NCBI RefSeq assembly: GCF_007829885.1
Contig: NZ_VIWW01000001.1
Location: 4,464,001-4,528,000 of the forward strand
Direction: 5' to 3'
DNA length: 64,000 nucleotides
Source: Streptomyces brevispora
GTDB lineage: Bacteria > Actinomycetota > Actinomycetes > Streptomycetales > Streptomycetaceae
Positions within the stretch are counted from its first letter, which is position 1; each line of letters starts with the position of its first letter. Below, in pieces: positions 24,613 through 35,282 of this stretch. A program made the translations under genes and the position numbers. Under the pieces are notes generated by a model. It was not told the DNA's origin. It saw only the letters and a program-made list of their open reading frames with translations, and ran no database searches.

Positions 24613-25034
24613 TACGCACCGCACACCGCCCCCGGGACCTGATGCGCATCGGCTCCCGGGGGCGCGGCCGCGGCAGCGGTTTCGCCAGGAAGACGGGTCA
24701 ACCGCCCTTTTCGGGGCGGAGAGCGCATCGGTGGCGTGCGACACGCATCGTGCGCCTCCTGTGCGCCCTATGTCGCCACAGAACCTTCCTTCGATAAGCT
24801 GTACGCAACCCACCCCGTCGCATATGCCCGGGGTGCCCAGGCCGTTGCGGCCGTCGGTCCATTCCCGGACTTGCGCAATACCCGCCGCCGCAATCGACCT
24901 GAAGAATCCCCAAGAACCCTTGGACCCCGAAAAACCCGAAGTCCCCCAGAAGAGCCCGAAGAGCCGCAAAGAGACCCCAATATCTCGCAGCGCTTCGAAT
25001 TCCCCGCCGCCTCACAAGGAGAGTCGTCAGACCG
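24613..25034 (+). other. 422-bp thrC-thrB intergenic region with hairpins
   Basis: No gene is supported here. Three structures are visible. A perfect 11-bp stem (CGCCCCCGGGA at 24627-24637 with TCCCGGGGGCG at 24654-24664) is a likely terminator after thrC. A short CCGCCC/GGGCGG stem-loop lies at about 24709-24725. CACCCCG/CGGGGTG forms a hairpin at 24811-24835. The last 130 bases are relatively A-rich. thrB therefore probably has its own promoter and an untranslated leader. Confidence 0.6.
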
Positions 25035-25952
25035 ATGGCCGGTCCCGCCTTCCGAGCCGCCGCCGTACGGGTGCGCGTCCCGGCAACCAGCGCCAACCTC
25101 GGTCCGGGCTTCGACGCCCTCGGCCTGTCGCTGGGGCTGTACGACGATGTCGTCGTCCGCGTCGCCGATGCCGGACTGCACATCGACATCGCCGGTGAGG
25201 GCGCGGACACGCTGCCCCGCGACGAGAACCACCTGCTCGTACGGTCCCTGCGCACCGCTTTCGACCTGCTCGGCGGACAGCCCCGCGGCCTGGAGATCGT
25301 CTGCGCCAACCGCATCCCGCACGGACGCGGCCTCGGCTCGTCCTCCGCCGCCATCTGCGCCGGAATCGTCGCCGCCCGCGCTGTGACGACCGGTGGTGAC
25401 GCCCGGCTCGACGACGCGGCCCTGCTGGAGCTCGCCACCGAGATCGAGGGTCACCCCGACAACGTCGCGGCCTGCCTGCTCGGCGGGTTCACGCTCGCCT
25501 GGATGGACGGCGGATCGGCCCGCGCCATCAGGATGGACCCCGCGGATTCCATCGTTCCGGTGGTTTTCGTCCCCGGCAACCCGGTGCTCACCGAGACCGC
25601 CCGCGGACTGCTGCCGCGTACCGTTCCGCACGTCGACGCCGCCTTCAACGCGGGCCGTGCCGCCCTTCTCGTCGAGGCTCTGACCAGGCGCCCGGAGCTG
25701 CTGCTCACCGCCACCGAGGACCGGCTGCACCAGGAATACCGCTCCCCGGCGATGCCGCAGAGCGTGGAACTCGTGAACCGACTGCGCGCCGACGGCATCC
25801 CCGCAGTCATCTCCGGTGCCGGACCGACCGTGCTGGCACTGGCCGACGAAGGTGCGGCCGACAAGGTCGCACGGCTGGCGGGCGAGGGATGGGTGGCCGA
25901 CCGGCTCGCTCTCGACGCCTCGGGCGCGAGTGTGCTGCCGCTCGCCCAGTAG
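25035..25952 (+). CDS. thrB: Homoserine kinase
   Basis: A 305-residue GHMP-family kinase phosphorylating homoserine with ATP. Family motifs are Val-Pro-Ala-Thr-Ser-Ala-Asn-Leu-Gly-Pro-Gly-Phe-Asp at about 14-26, the ATP-binding Pro-His-Gly-Arg-Gly-Leu-Gly-Ser-Ser-Ser-Ala at about 95-105, and the C-terminal Ile-Ser-Gly-Ala-Gly-Pro-Thr near 258. The ATG at 25035 has AAGGAG about 12 bases upstream. It is separated from hom-thrC by a 422-base region with a likely terminator, so it may be partly independently expressed. Confidence 0.97.
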   Translation: MAGPAFRAAAVRVRVPATSANLGPGFDALGLSLGLYDDVVVRVADAGLHIDIAGEGADTLPRDENHLLVRSLRTAFDLLGGQPRGLEIVCANRIPHGRGLGSSSAAICAGIVAARAVTTGGDARLDDAALLELATEIEGHPDNVAACLLGGFTLAWMDGGSARAIRMDPADSIVPVVFVPGNPVLTETARGLLPRTVPHVDAAFNAGRAALLVEALTRRPELLLTATEDRLHQEYRSPAMPQSVELVNRLRADGIPAVISGAGPTVLALADEGAADKVARLAGEGWVADRLALDASGASVLPLAQ

Positions 25953-26343
25953 TCGAGAAGTGATTACCGGTGCGTGAGAGGGGGAATGTTTGTTGGAGCC
26001 GGTAGTGTTAACCTCAAGTCTGCAACCGACGTCTATGTGGCGCGTTGCTTCGTGTCCCTTTCCGGGACCACCATTTCTTCCGGGAGCCTCCCCAACTGCC
26101 TGAGCAGCCTGCCTGAGCAGTTTCGAGCACGCTCCGGAACCGGCACGACACCCTCTCGCTTGTCCAGGAGTGGGCCGAGCAGGGGGATGCTCGCGCCGGG
26201 CCCAAGCACACGTTCATCTCTCCGCCGTACCTACCCGGCGGACCACCGCCCCGGCACGGTCCGCACAACCAGAGACCGCAGTCGGACAGCACAACCGGTC
26301 GCCGAGCCAGAAGGCCGACGTCCGCTCCAGGGAAGGACCCTTC
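25953..26343 (+). other. 391-bp rho leader region
   Basis: No gene is supported. Near the 5' end, GGGAAT (25982-25987), 19 bases, then GTT (26007-26009) resembles an ECF/SigR-type promoter, and TAGTGT at 26003-26008 could be a -10 hexamer. A 12-base direct repeat CTGCCTGAGCAG occurs at 26096-26107 and 26109-26120. If transcription starts near 26015, rho mRNA has a leader of over 300 bases, consistent with the known autoregulation of rho in other bacteria. Confidence 0.45.
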
Positions 26344-28434
<2,091 letters not shown>

Positions 28435-28457
28435 TTCGCAAGCCCGTCGGCAGCCGT

Positions 28458-28503
28458 ACACAGGGCCGCCCCCGCCACTTCGGTGCCGGGGGCGGCCCTG
28501 TGT
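28458..28503 (+). terminator. Strong rho terminator with UUCG tetraloop
   Basis: A perfect 17-bp stem (28458-28474 with 28487-28503) continues, after one mismatch, into CAC/GTG closing the tetraloop TTCG (28479-28482). It begins 23 bases after the rho stop. No T-run follows. It is one of the most stable hairpins in the window. Confidence 0.85.
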
Positions 28504-28793
28504 CGTACGCCGGATACGGGAAGCCCGTGGCCGGCCCGAGACCTTCGCCACACGGCCACCGGGGCGCACACCCGCCCCGCATTGCCGGCCGCGGACAGGA
28601 AACCGCAGGTGGGCGCCGGATCGCCGGCTGTTCCCGCGTGCCGCCGGCCGCGTCCCGCTTACCCGGAGACCACGGGGCCCTGTGCAACCCTTCTTGTCTG
28701 CGCAACGTCGTACAAAAGAGCGACAAAGCGGCGCATGAGCCCGCACACCGCACCAGGGAGTCGCCGGGAGCAGTCGAGGGAACGAGGAGACGG
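28504..28793 (+). other. Untranslated region upstream of the LCP gene
   Basis: About 290 bases follow the rho terminator without a supported gene. The LCP promoter should be here, and the stretch around 28690-28730 is relatively A-rich, but I see no confident -35/-10 pair. Confidence 0.4.
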
Positions 28794-29894
28794 ATGACCG
28801 GACAGAGCGGGAGTAGCAGCCGAATACGGGCCACCGGCAAACGCCGGAGGAAGCAGTCCCGCCGCCGCAGGGCGACCGTCATCGCCGCGTGGAGTCTGGC
28901 CGGCCTGGTCGTCGTGGGCGGAGGGGGACTCGGTTACGCCTACTTCCAGCTCAACGGCAACCTCAAGGCCGTCGACATCAACAACGCCCTCGGCAAGAAC
29001 CGTCCCCAGAACGTCGACAACGGCTCCGAGGACATCCTCGTCCTGGGTTCCGACTCCCGCTCCGGCGCGAACGCGCAGTACGGCGCCGACGAGGGAGGCG
29101 CCCGCTCGGACACCGCGATGGTCGTCCACGTCAACAAGGGCCACAAGACGGCCAGCGTCGTCTCCATCCCCCGCGACACCCTCGTCACCCGGCCCGAGTG
29201 CACGAGCGACGAGAGCGGCGCGACCGTCCCGGGTCAGCGGCGCGCGATGTTCAACACGGCGTACGAGGTCGGCGGACCGGCCTGCGCGGTCAAGACCGTC
29301 GAGGCGATGTCCGGGATCCGGATGGACCACTACATCGAAGTCGACTTCACCGGCTTCAAGAAGCTGATCGACAAGCTCGGCGGGGTCGAGATCACCACCA
29401 AGCAGGCGATCAACGACTCCAAGAGCCATCTGAACCTGGAGCCGGGCACCCACACCCTGAACGGCGAGGAGTCGCTCGGACTGGTCCGTACCCGCAAGAG
29501 CATCGGCGACGGCAGCGACCTCGGCCGCATCCAGCTCCAGCAGGCCTTCATCAAGGCCCTGATGGTGCAGGCGAAGAGCGTCGGCATCCTCGACGGCACC
29601 AAGCTGTACGGCCTCGCGGACACCGCGACCAAGGCCATCACGACCGACTCCGACCTGGGCTCGGTCAAGGCGCTCGCGGGCTTCGCCAACGGGCTCAAGG
29701 GGCTCGGCTCCGACGACGTCCACATGGTGACCCTGCCGGTCGCGTACGACCCGGCCGACCCGAACCGCGTCATACCGCTGGAGGAGGCCGGAAAGCAGGT
29801 GTGGACGGCGCTCCGGCACGACGCGCCGATCCCCGCCTCCGCCACCGAGAAGTCGGCGGGCGACAAGGGCAGCGCGGGCGACATCGTGCAGTGA
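28794..29894 (+). CDS. LytR-CpsA-Psr (LCP) family protein
   Basis: A 366-residue membrane-anchored enzyme of the family that attaches wall polymers (teichoic acid-like or other anionic glycans) to peptidoglycan. A cytoplasmic Arg/Lys-rich tail (1-28), one transmembrane segment (about 29-50) and the LCP domain (about 80-235) follow in order. Family features are Val-Leu-Gly-Ser-Asp-Ser-Arg near 84, Ser-Asp-Thr-Ala-Met near 103, Ser-Ile-Pro-Arg-Asp-Thr near 121-126, and the late Leu-Val-Arg-Thr-Arg. The ATG at 28794 has GAGGAGA upstream. It is a single gene between rho and rpmE. The WecA-type transferase 5.4 kb downstream could supply a lipid-linked polymer in the same pathway. Confidence 0.92.
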   Translation: MTGQSGSSSRIRATGKRRRKQSRRRRATVIAAWSLAGLVVVGGGGLGYAYFQLNGNLKAVDINNALGKNRPQNVDNGSEDILVLGSDSRSGANAQYGADEGGARSDTAMVVHVNKGHKTASVVSIPRDTLVTRPECTSDESGATVPGQRRAMFNTAYEVGGPACAVKTVEAMSGIRMDHYIEVDFTGFKKLIDKLGGVEITTKQAINDSKSHLNLEPGTHTLNGEESLGLVRTRKSIGDGSDLGRIQLQQAFIKALMVQAKSVGILDGTKLYGLADTATKAITTDSDLGSVKALAGFANGLKGLGSDDVHMVTLPVAYDPADPNRVIPLEEAGKQVWTALRHDAPIPASATEKSAGDKGSAGDIVQ

Positions 29895-29904
29895 CCGGGC
29901 GGGC

Positions 29905-29921
29905 CCGGGAATAGTTCCCGG
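29905..29921 (+). terminator. Short hairpin after the LCP gene
   Basis: CCGGGAA (29905-29911), loop TAG, TTCCCGG (29915-29921), eleven bases after the LCP stop. It overlaps the -35 element of the rpmE promoter, so the same bases serve two elements. Confidence 0.55.
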
Positions 29922-29933
29922 CCGACCCCGGTT
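29907..29933 (+). promoter_or_regulatory. SigR-type (thiol-oxidative stress) promoter of rpmE
   Basis: GGGAAT (29907-29912), a spacer of exactly 18 bases, then GTT (29931-29933). This is the consensus of the Streptomyces ECF sigma factor SigR (GGGAAT-N18-GTT). rpmE of S. coelicolor is an established SigR target, which supports the reading. A start near 29940 would give a leader of about 100 bases before the TTG at 30038. Confidence 0.8.
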
Positions 29934-30037
29934 TTGGGAGATACGGCCGGTCCTGGCAGACTGGTACGTCGGCCCCGGTTCACGGACACGCAATCCGCGC
30001 GTACGACCCGGCGCCCTCCCGAAACTAGGAGACACCC

Positions 30038-30262
30038 TTGAAGCGCGAGATCCACCCCCAGTACGTCGAGACCCAGGTCAGCTGCACCTGTGGCGCGTCG
30101 TTCACCACCCGGTCCACCCTGGACAGCGGCGCCATCCGTGCGGACGTCTGCTCCGAGTGCCACCCGTTCTACACGGGCAAGCAGAAGATCCTCGACACCG
30201 GTGGCCGTGTGGCCCGCTTCGAGGCCCGCTTCGGCAAGGCCGCCGGCACCGCCAGCAAGTAG
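30038..30262 (+). CDS. rpmE: 50S ribosomal protein L31 (zinc-binding type)
   Basis: A 74-residue L31. Zinc ligands are retained: Cys-Thr-Cys at 16-18 and Cys-Ser-Glu-Cys at 37-40, so this is the C+ (zinc) form rather than the zinc-free paralogue induced by zinc starvation. The start is TTG at 30038 with TAGGAG eight bases upstream. It is preceded by a SigR-type promoter, linking L31 supply to thiol oxidation, which would affect the cysteine ligands. A hairpin with a T-run follows the gene. Confidence 0.97.
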   Translation: MKREIHPQYVETQVSCTCGASFTTRSTLDSGAIRADVCSECHPFYTGKQKILDTGGRVARFEARFGKAAGTASK

Positions 30263-30283
30263 CGAGCCAACTGCGCCGGTTCT

Positions 30284-30326
30284 CGGCGCCCTCTTTTCCG
30301 GGGGGCGCCGTGACCGGCGTTTTTTC
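30284..30326 (+). terminator. rpmE terminator
   Basis: An 8-bp stem (CGGCGCCC at 30284-30291 with GGGCGCCG at 30303-30310) is followed ten bases later by six T residues (30320-30325). It starts 22 bases after the rpmE stop. Confidence 0.75.
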
Positions 30327-30414
30327 CGGCCGGGACACGGCATCCCCGTGTCCCGCCCGGCAGGCATCCCGCCGGCCGGCAGGCACGTCGAGCGAAGAAA
30401 CCAGGAGCCCGAAG

Positions 30415-31491
30415 ATGTTCGAGGCGGTCGAGGAACTGATCGGCGAACAGTCCGATCTCGAGAAGAAGCTCGCGGACCCGTCGGTCCACGCCGACCAGGC
30501 CAACGCGCGCAAGCTCAACAAGCGCTACGCCGAGCTGACCCCGATCGTCGCCACGTACCGCTCCTGGAAGCAGACCGGCGACGACATCGAGACGGCCCGC
30601 GAGTTCGCCGCCTCCGACCCCGACTTCGCCGCCGAGGTCAAGGACCTGGAGAAGCAGCGCGAGGAGCTCACCGAGAAGCTCCGCCTCCTGCTCGTGCCGC
30701 GTGACCCCAGTGACGACAAGGACGTGCTCCTGGAGATCAAGGCGGGCGCGGGCGGCGACGAGTCCGCCCTGTTCGCCGGGGATCTGCTGCGCATGTACCT
30801 GCGCTACGCCGAGCGGGTCGGCTGGAAGACCGAGATCATCGACTCCACCGAGTCCGAGCTCGGCGGCTACAAGGACGTCCAGGTCGCCGTGAAGACCAAG
30901 GGCGGCAACGGGGCCACCGAACCCGGCCAGGGCGTCTGGGCCCGGATGAAGTACGAGGGCGGCGTGCACCGTGTGCAGCGCGTGCCCTCCACCGAGTCGC
31001 AGGGCCGCATCCACACCTCCGCCGCCGGTGTGCTGGTCACGCCCGAGGCCGAGGAGGTCGAGGTCGAGATCCACGCCAACGACCTGCGGATCGACGTCTA
31101 CCGCTCGTCCGGCCCCGGCGGCCAGTCCGTCAACACCACGGACTCCGCCGTCCGCATCACGCACCTGCCCACCGGCGTCGTGGCCTCCTGCCAGAACGAG
31201 AAGAGCCAGCTCCAGAACAAGGAGCAGGCCATGCGCATCCTGCGCTCCAGGCTCCTCGCCGCCGCCCAGGAGGCCGCCGAACAGGAAGCCTCGGACGTGC
31301 GGCGCAGCCAGGTGCGCACGGTCGACCGGTCCGAGAAGATCCGTACCTACAACTTCCCGGAAAACCGGATCTCGGACCACCGCGTCGGCTTCAAGGCGTA
31401 CAACTTGGACCAGGTGCTCGACGGTGATCTGGGCGCCGTGATCCAGGCATGTGTCGACGCCGACTCCGCCGCCAAGCTCGCCGCGGCGTAA
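30415..31491 (+). CDS. prfA: Peptide chain release factor 1
   Basis: A 358-residue class I release factor recognising UAA and UAG. The catalytic Gly-Gly-Gln (Gly-Pro-Gly-Gly-Gln-Ser-Val-Asn-Thr-Thr-Asp) is near 235-237. The RF1-specific tripeptide anticodon region reads Pro-Ser-Thr-Glu-Ser-Gln-Gly-Arg-Ile-His-Thr near 190, matching the Pro-x-Thr pattern. The ATG at 30415 has AGGAG nine bases upstream. prmC, whose product methylates the Gln of this motif, follows 44 bases later, the classic prfA-prmC arrangement. Confidence 0.98.
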   Translation: MFEAVEELIGEQSDLEKKLADPSVHADQANARKLNKRYAELTPIVATYRSWKQTGDDIETAREFAASDPDFAAEVKDLEKQREELTEKLRLLLVPRDPSDDKDVLLEIKAGAGGDESALFAGDLLRMYLRYAERVGWKTEIIDSTESELGGYKDVQVAVKTKGGNGATEPGQGVWARMKYEGGVHRVQRVPSTESQGRIHTSAAGVLVTPEAEEVEVEIHANDLRIDVYRSSGPGGQSVNTTDSAVRITHLPTGVVASCQNEKSQLQNKEQAMRILRSRLLAAAQEAAEQEASDVRRSQVRTVDRSEKIRTYNFPENRISDHRVGFKAYNLDQVLDGDLGAVIQACVDADSAAKLAAA

Positions 31492-31535
31492 GCTCCACCA
31501 CCCGCACCGCTCGTGAACCTGTACGGAGAACCGCG

Positions 31536-32381
31536 ATGAACCTGCTGCTCGCCGAGGTGGCCCAGGCCACCCAGCGGCTGGCCGACGCCGGTGTGCCTTC
31601 GCCGCGATTCGACGCGGAGGAACTCGCCGCGTTCGTGCACGGCGTGAAGCGGGGCGAGCTGCACAACGTGCCGGACGCCGACTTCGACGCCCGCTACTGG
31701 GAGACCATCGCCCGGCGCGAGGCCCGCGAACCGCTCCAGCACATCACCGGACGCGCCTTCTTCCGCTACCTGGAGCTCCAGGTGGGACCCGGTGTCTTCG
31801 TGCCCCGCCCGGAGACCGAATCGGTCGTCGGCTGGGCGATAGACGCCGTCCGCGCGATGGACGTGGTCGAGCCGCTGATCGTCGACCTCTGCACCGGATC
31901 GGGCGCCATCGCCCTCGCCATGGCCCAGGAGGTGCCGCGCTCGCGCGTGCACGCCGTGGAGCTGTCCGAGGACGCCCTCAAATGGGCCAGGAAGAACGCC
32001 GAGGGCTCCAGGGTCACCGTGCACCGCGGAGACGCCCTGACGGCCCTTCCCGAGCTCGACGGACAGGTCGACCTGGTCATCTCCAACCCGCCGTACATCC
32101 CGCTCACCGAATGGGAGTACGTGGCCCCGGAGGCCCGCGACCACGACCCCCAGATGGCGCTCTTCTCCGGCGAGGACGGCCTCGACACCATCCGCGGCAT
32201 CGAGCGCACCGCACACCGTCTGCTGCGCCCCGGCGGCCTCGTCGTCATCGAGCACGCCGACACCCAGGGCGGCCAGGTGCCGTGGATCTTCACCGAGGAG
32301 CGGGGCTGGGCCGACGCGGCCGACCACCCCGACCTGAACAGGCGGCCCCGGTTCGCCACGGCCCGCAAGGCGATGCCGTGA
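31536..32381 (+). CDS. prmC: Peptide chain release factor N5-glutamine methyltransferase
   Basis: A 281-residue SAM-dependent methyltransferase (HemK/PrmC) modifying the Gln of the GGQ motif in RF1 and RF2. The helical N-terminal substrate domain (about 1-75) ends with Arg-Glu-Pro-Leu-Gln-His-Ile-Thr-Gly. The SAM site is Asp-Leu-Cys-Thr-Gly-Ser-Gly near 112-118 and the catalytic Asn-Pro-Pro-Tyr is near 183-186. It lies in the prfA-prmC-YrdC gene order. A 23-codon frame bridges the gap to the next gene. Confidence 0.95.
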   Translation: MNLLLAEVAQATQRLADAGVPSPRFDAEELAAFVHGVKRGELHNVPDADFDARYWETIARREAREPLQHITGRAFFRYLELQVGPGVFVPRPETESVVGWAIDAVRAMDVVEPLIVDLCTGSGAIALAMAQEVPRSRVHAVELSEDALKWARKNAEGSRVTVHRGDALTALPELDGQVDLVISNPPYIPLTEWEYVAPEARDHDPQMALFSGEDGLDTIRGIERTAHRLLRPGGLVVIEHADTQGGQVPWIFTEERGWADAADHPDLNRRPRFATARKAMP

Positions 32382-32446
32382 CCGGCGGCCACCACCCGCA
32401 CGACCCGTACCAGCCCTACCCGAACATGCTTGAGGAGGCCGGCTGA
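32378..32446 (+). CDS. Possible 22-residue small ORF bridging prmC and the YrdC-family gene
   Basis: GTG at 32378 overlaps the prmC stop (GTGA), and its TGA (32444-32446) overlaps the ATG of the next gene (TGATG). The frame encodes a His/Pro/Tyr-rich 22-residue peptide and contains the GAGGAGG that serves the next gene. It could couple translation across the gap, encode a real micropeptide, or be chance. No homologue is known to me. Confidence 0.25.
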   Translation: MTGGHHPHDPYQPYPNMLEEAG

Positions 32447-33093
32447 TGGCACGGCGATACGACTGCAACGACGCGACGGACCGTATGACGGGTCTGCGCG
32501 AGGCCGCGTCCGCCGTCCGCCGCGGTGAACTGGTCGTGCTGCCCACCGACACGGTGTACGGGATCGGGGCGGACGCCTTCAGTTCCGAGGGCGTCGCCGA
32601 CCTGCTGGACGCCAAGGGCCGCGGCCGCAACATGCCGACCCCCGTCCTGATCGGTTCCCCGAACACCCTGCACGGCCTGGTCACCGACTTCTCCGAGCAG
32701 GCCTGGGAACTCGTCGACGCCTTCTGGCCCGGCGCCCTCACGCTCGTCGCCAAGCACCAGCCGTCGCTCCAGTGGGACCTCGGGGACACCCGCGGCACCG
32801 TCGCCATCCGGATGCCGCTGCACCCGGTCGCCATCGAGCTGCTCACGGAGGTCGGCCCGATGGCCGTCTCCAGCGCCAACCTCACCGGGCACCCCTCGCC
32901 CGAGGACTGTGACGCGGCCCAGGAGATGCTCGGCGACTCCGTGTCCGTCTACCTCGACGGCGGTCCGACGCCGGGCATCATCCCGTCCTCGATCGTCGAC
33001 GTCACCGGCAAGGTCCCGGTCCTGCTGCGCGCCGGCGCGCTCTCCGCGGAGGAGCTGCGCAAGGTGGTACCCGACCTCGAGGTGGCCAATTGA
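32446..33093 (+). CDS. L-threonylcarbamoyladenylate synthase (Sua5/YciO/YrdC family)
   Basis: A 215-residue YrdC-domain protein making threonylcarbamoyl-AMP from threonine, bicarbonate and ATP for t6A37 of ANN-decoding tRNAs. The domain is visible as Leu-Pro-Thr-Asp-Thr-Val-Tyr-Gly-Ile-Gly at about 32-41, Lys-Gly-Arg-Gly-Arg near 57-61, and Val-Ser-Ser-Ala-Asn-Leu-Thr-Gly near 142-149. It lacks the C-terminal Sua5 domain, so it is the short TsaC-like class. The ATG at 32446 has GAGGAGG 11 bases upstream. The stop overlaps the start of the phosphatase-like gene by four bases (TTGA). Confidence 0.93.
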   Translation: MARRYDCNDATDRMTGLREAASAVRRGELVVLPTDTVYGIGADAFSSEGVADLLDAKGRGRNMPTPVLIGSPNTLHGLVTDFSEQAWELVDAFWPGALTLVAKHQPSLQWDLGDTRGTVAIRMPLHPVAIELLTEVGPMAVSSANLTGHPSPEDCDAAQEMLGDSVSVYLDGGPTPGIIPSSIVDVTGKVPVLLRAGALSAEELRKVVPDLEVAN

Positions 33094-33731
33094 CCGCCCC
33101 TGAGGGGCGTGGCATAGCGGGGCAGACCGACACTTTCCGCATCCTCCACGTCAGCACCGGCAATGTCTGCCGCTCACCGATCACCGAGCGGCTGACCCGC
33201 CATGCCCTCGTGGACCGCCTCGGCGACCCGCTCCAGGGCGGCCTGATCGTGGAGAGTGCCGGCACCTGGGGGCACGAGGGTGCCCCGATGGAGGCCAACG
33301 CCGAGGTGGTCCTGGCCGACTTCGGCGCCGACGCCACCGGGTTCGTCGGCCGTGAGCTGCTGGACGAGCACGTGATCCGTGCTGACCTGGTGCTCACCGC
33401 CACCCGCGACCACCGGGCCCAGGTGATCTCGATGGGTCACTCGGCCGGTCTGCGGACCTTCACGCTCAAGGAGTTCACCCGGCTGGTCCGGGCGATAGAC
33501 CCCGCGACGCTGCCCGACGCGAAGGACGAGGGCGTCGTCGAACGCGCCCGCGCGCTGGTGCGCGCGGCCGCCGCGCTGCGCGGCTGGCTGCTGGCCCCGA
33601 CCGCCGAGGCCGACGAGGTGTACGACCCGTACGGCGCCCCGATCACGTTCTTCCGGTCCATCGGCGACGAGATCAACCAGGCCCTGGAGCCGGTCGTCAC
33701 CGCACTGACCGGCGTATCGACCCCGCACTGA
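33090..33731 (+). CDS. Low-molecular-weight protein tyrosine phosphatase-like protein with Ser replacing the nucleophilic Cys
   Basis: A 213-residue protein with the LMW-PTP fold signature near the N-terminus: Ile-Leu-His-Val-Ser-Thr-Gly-Asn-Val-Cys-Arg-Ser-Pro (18-30), and Val-Tyr-Asp-Pro-Tyr-Gly near 178-183 for the acid loop. In active enzymes the P-loop is Cys-x-Gly-Asn-x-Cys-Arg-Ser, and the first Cys is the nucleophile. Here that position is Ser22 (codon AGC), while the second Cys27 and Arg28 remain. The protein should bind phosphate or phosphotyrosine but not hydrolyse it normally. The TTG start overlaps the YrdC-gene stop. A pseudophosphatase role is inferred; normal activity is unlikely. 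Confidence 0.85.
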   Translation: MTAPEGRGIAGQTDTFRILHVSTGNVCRSPITERLTRHALVDRLGDPLQGGLIVESAGTWGHEGAPMEANAEVVLADFGADATGFVGRELLDEHVIRADLVLTATRDHRAQVISMGHSAGLRTFTLKEFTRLVRAIDPATLPDAKDEGVVERARALVRAAAALRGWLLAPTAEADEVYDPYGAPITFFRSIGDEINQALEPVVTALTGVSTPH

Positions 33732-33862
33732 CCGGCGCGGGGTCCTGGGCCCCGCCCACGCCGTGCCGACGGCCCTGCGGACCGGGCCCGGGCCCCTCCT
33801 CCGGACGGGTGCACCACGGGGCGTGACAGCGGGCAGCAGGCCCGTCGCGGGCCTACATTGGA

Positions 33863-33874
33863 GCTGACGTCAGC
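33863..33874. promoter_or_regulatory. 12-bp perfect palindrome upstream of the SHMT gene
   Basis: GCTGACGTCAGC lies just downstream of TACATT (33854-33859), a plausible -10 hexamer, and 28 bases before the start codon. A symmetric site at the transcription start is a typical repressor operator layout. No -35 is convincing. Confidence 0.35.
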
Positions 33875-33901
33875 GCACTCCTCCCAGGCCCGGAGCCCCC
33901 G

Positions 33902-35153
<1,252 letters not shown>

Positions 35154-35155
<2 letters not shown>

Positions 35156-35170
35156 CATAGGTCCTATGTC
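35154..35170. promoter_or_regulatory. 17-bp A+T-rich palindrome between the SHMT and transferase genes
   Basis: GACATAG, GTC, CTATGTC: perfect 7-base arms overlapping the last base of the SHMT stop codon. Its A+T content is unusual here, and the stem is too weak to be a good terminator. It could be an operator for the transferase gene 113 bases downstream. Confidence 0.4.
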
Positions 35171-35282
35171 CTGAATGCAGACGCCCCGTGCAACCATCAC
35201 GGGTACCTCTGTGTCCTCAACCATGAGGCCGACGTAGTTAAGGTGTGGGCTGAGATGGCCGGCGACATTTGTGGGGCAGCCC

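Noticed and set aside
22288..24969. An 893-codon minus-strand frame opposite hom-thrC
   Set aside because: It crosses two clearly real genes and their spacer, shows no family motifs, and is explained by base composition.
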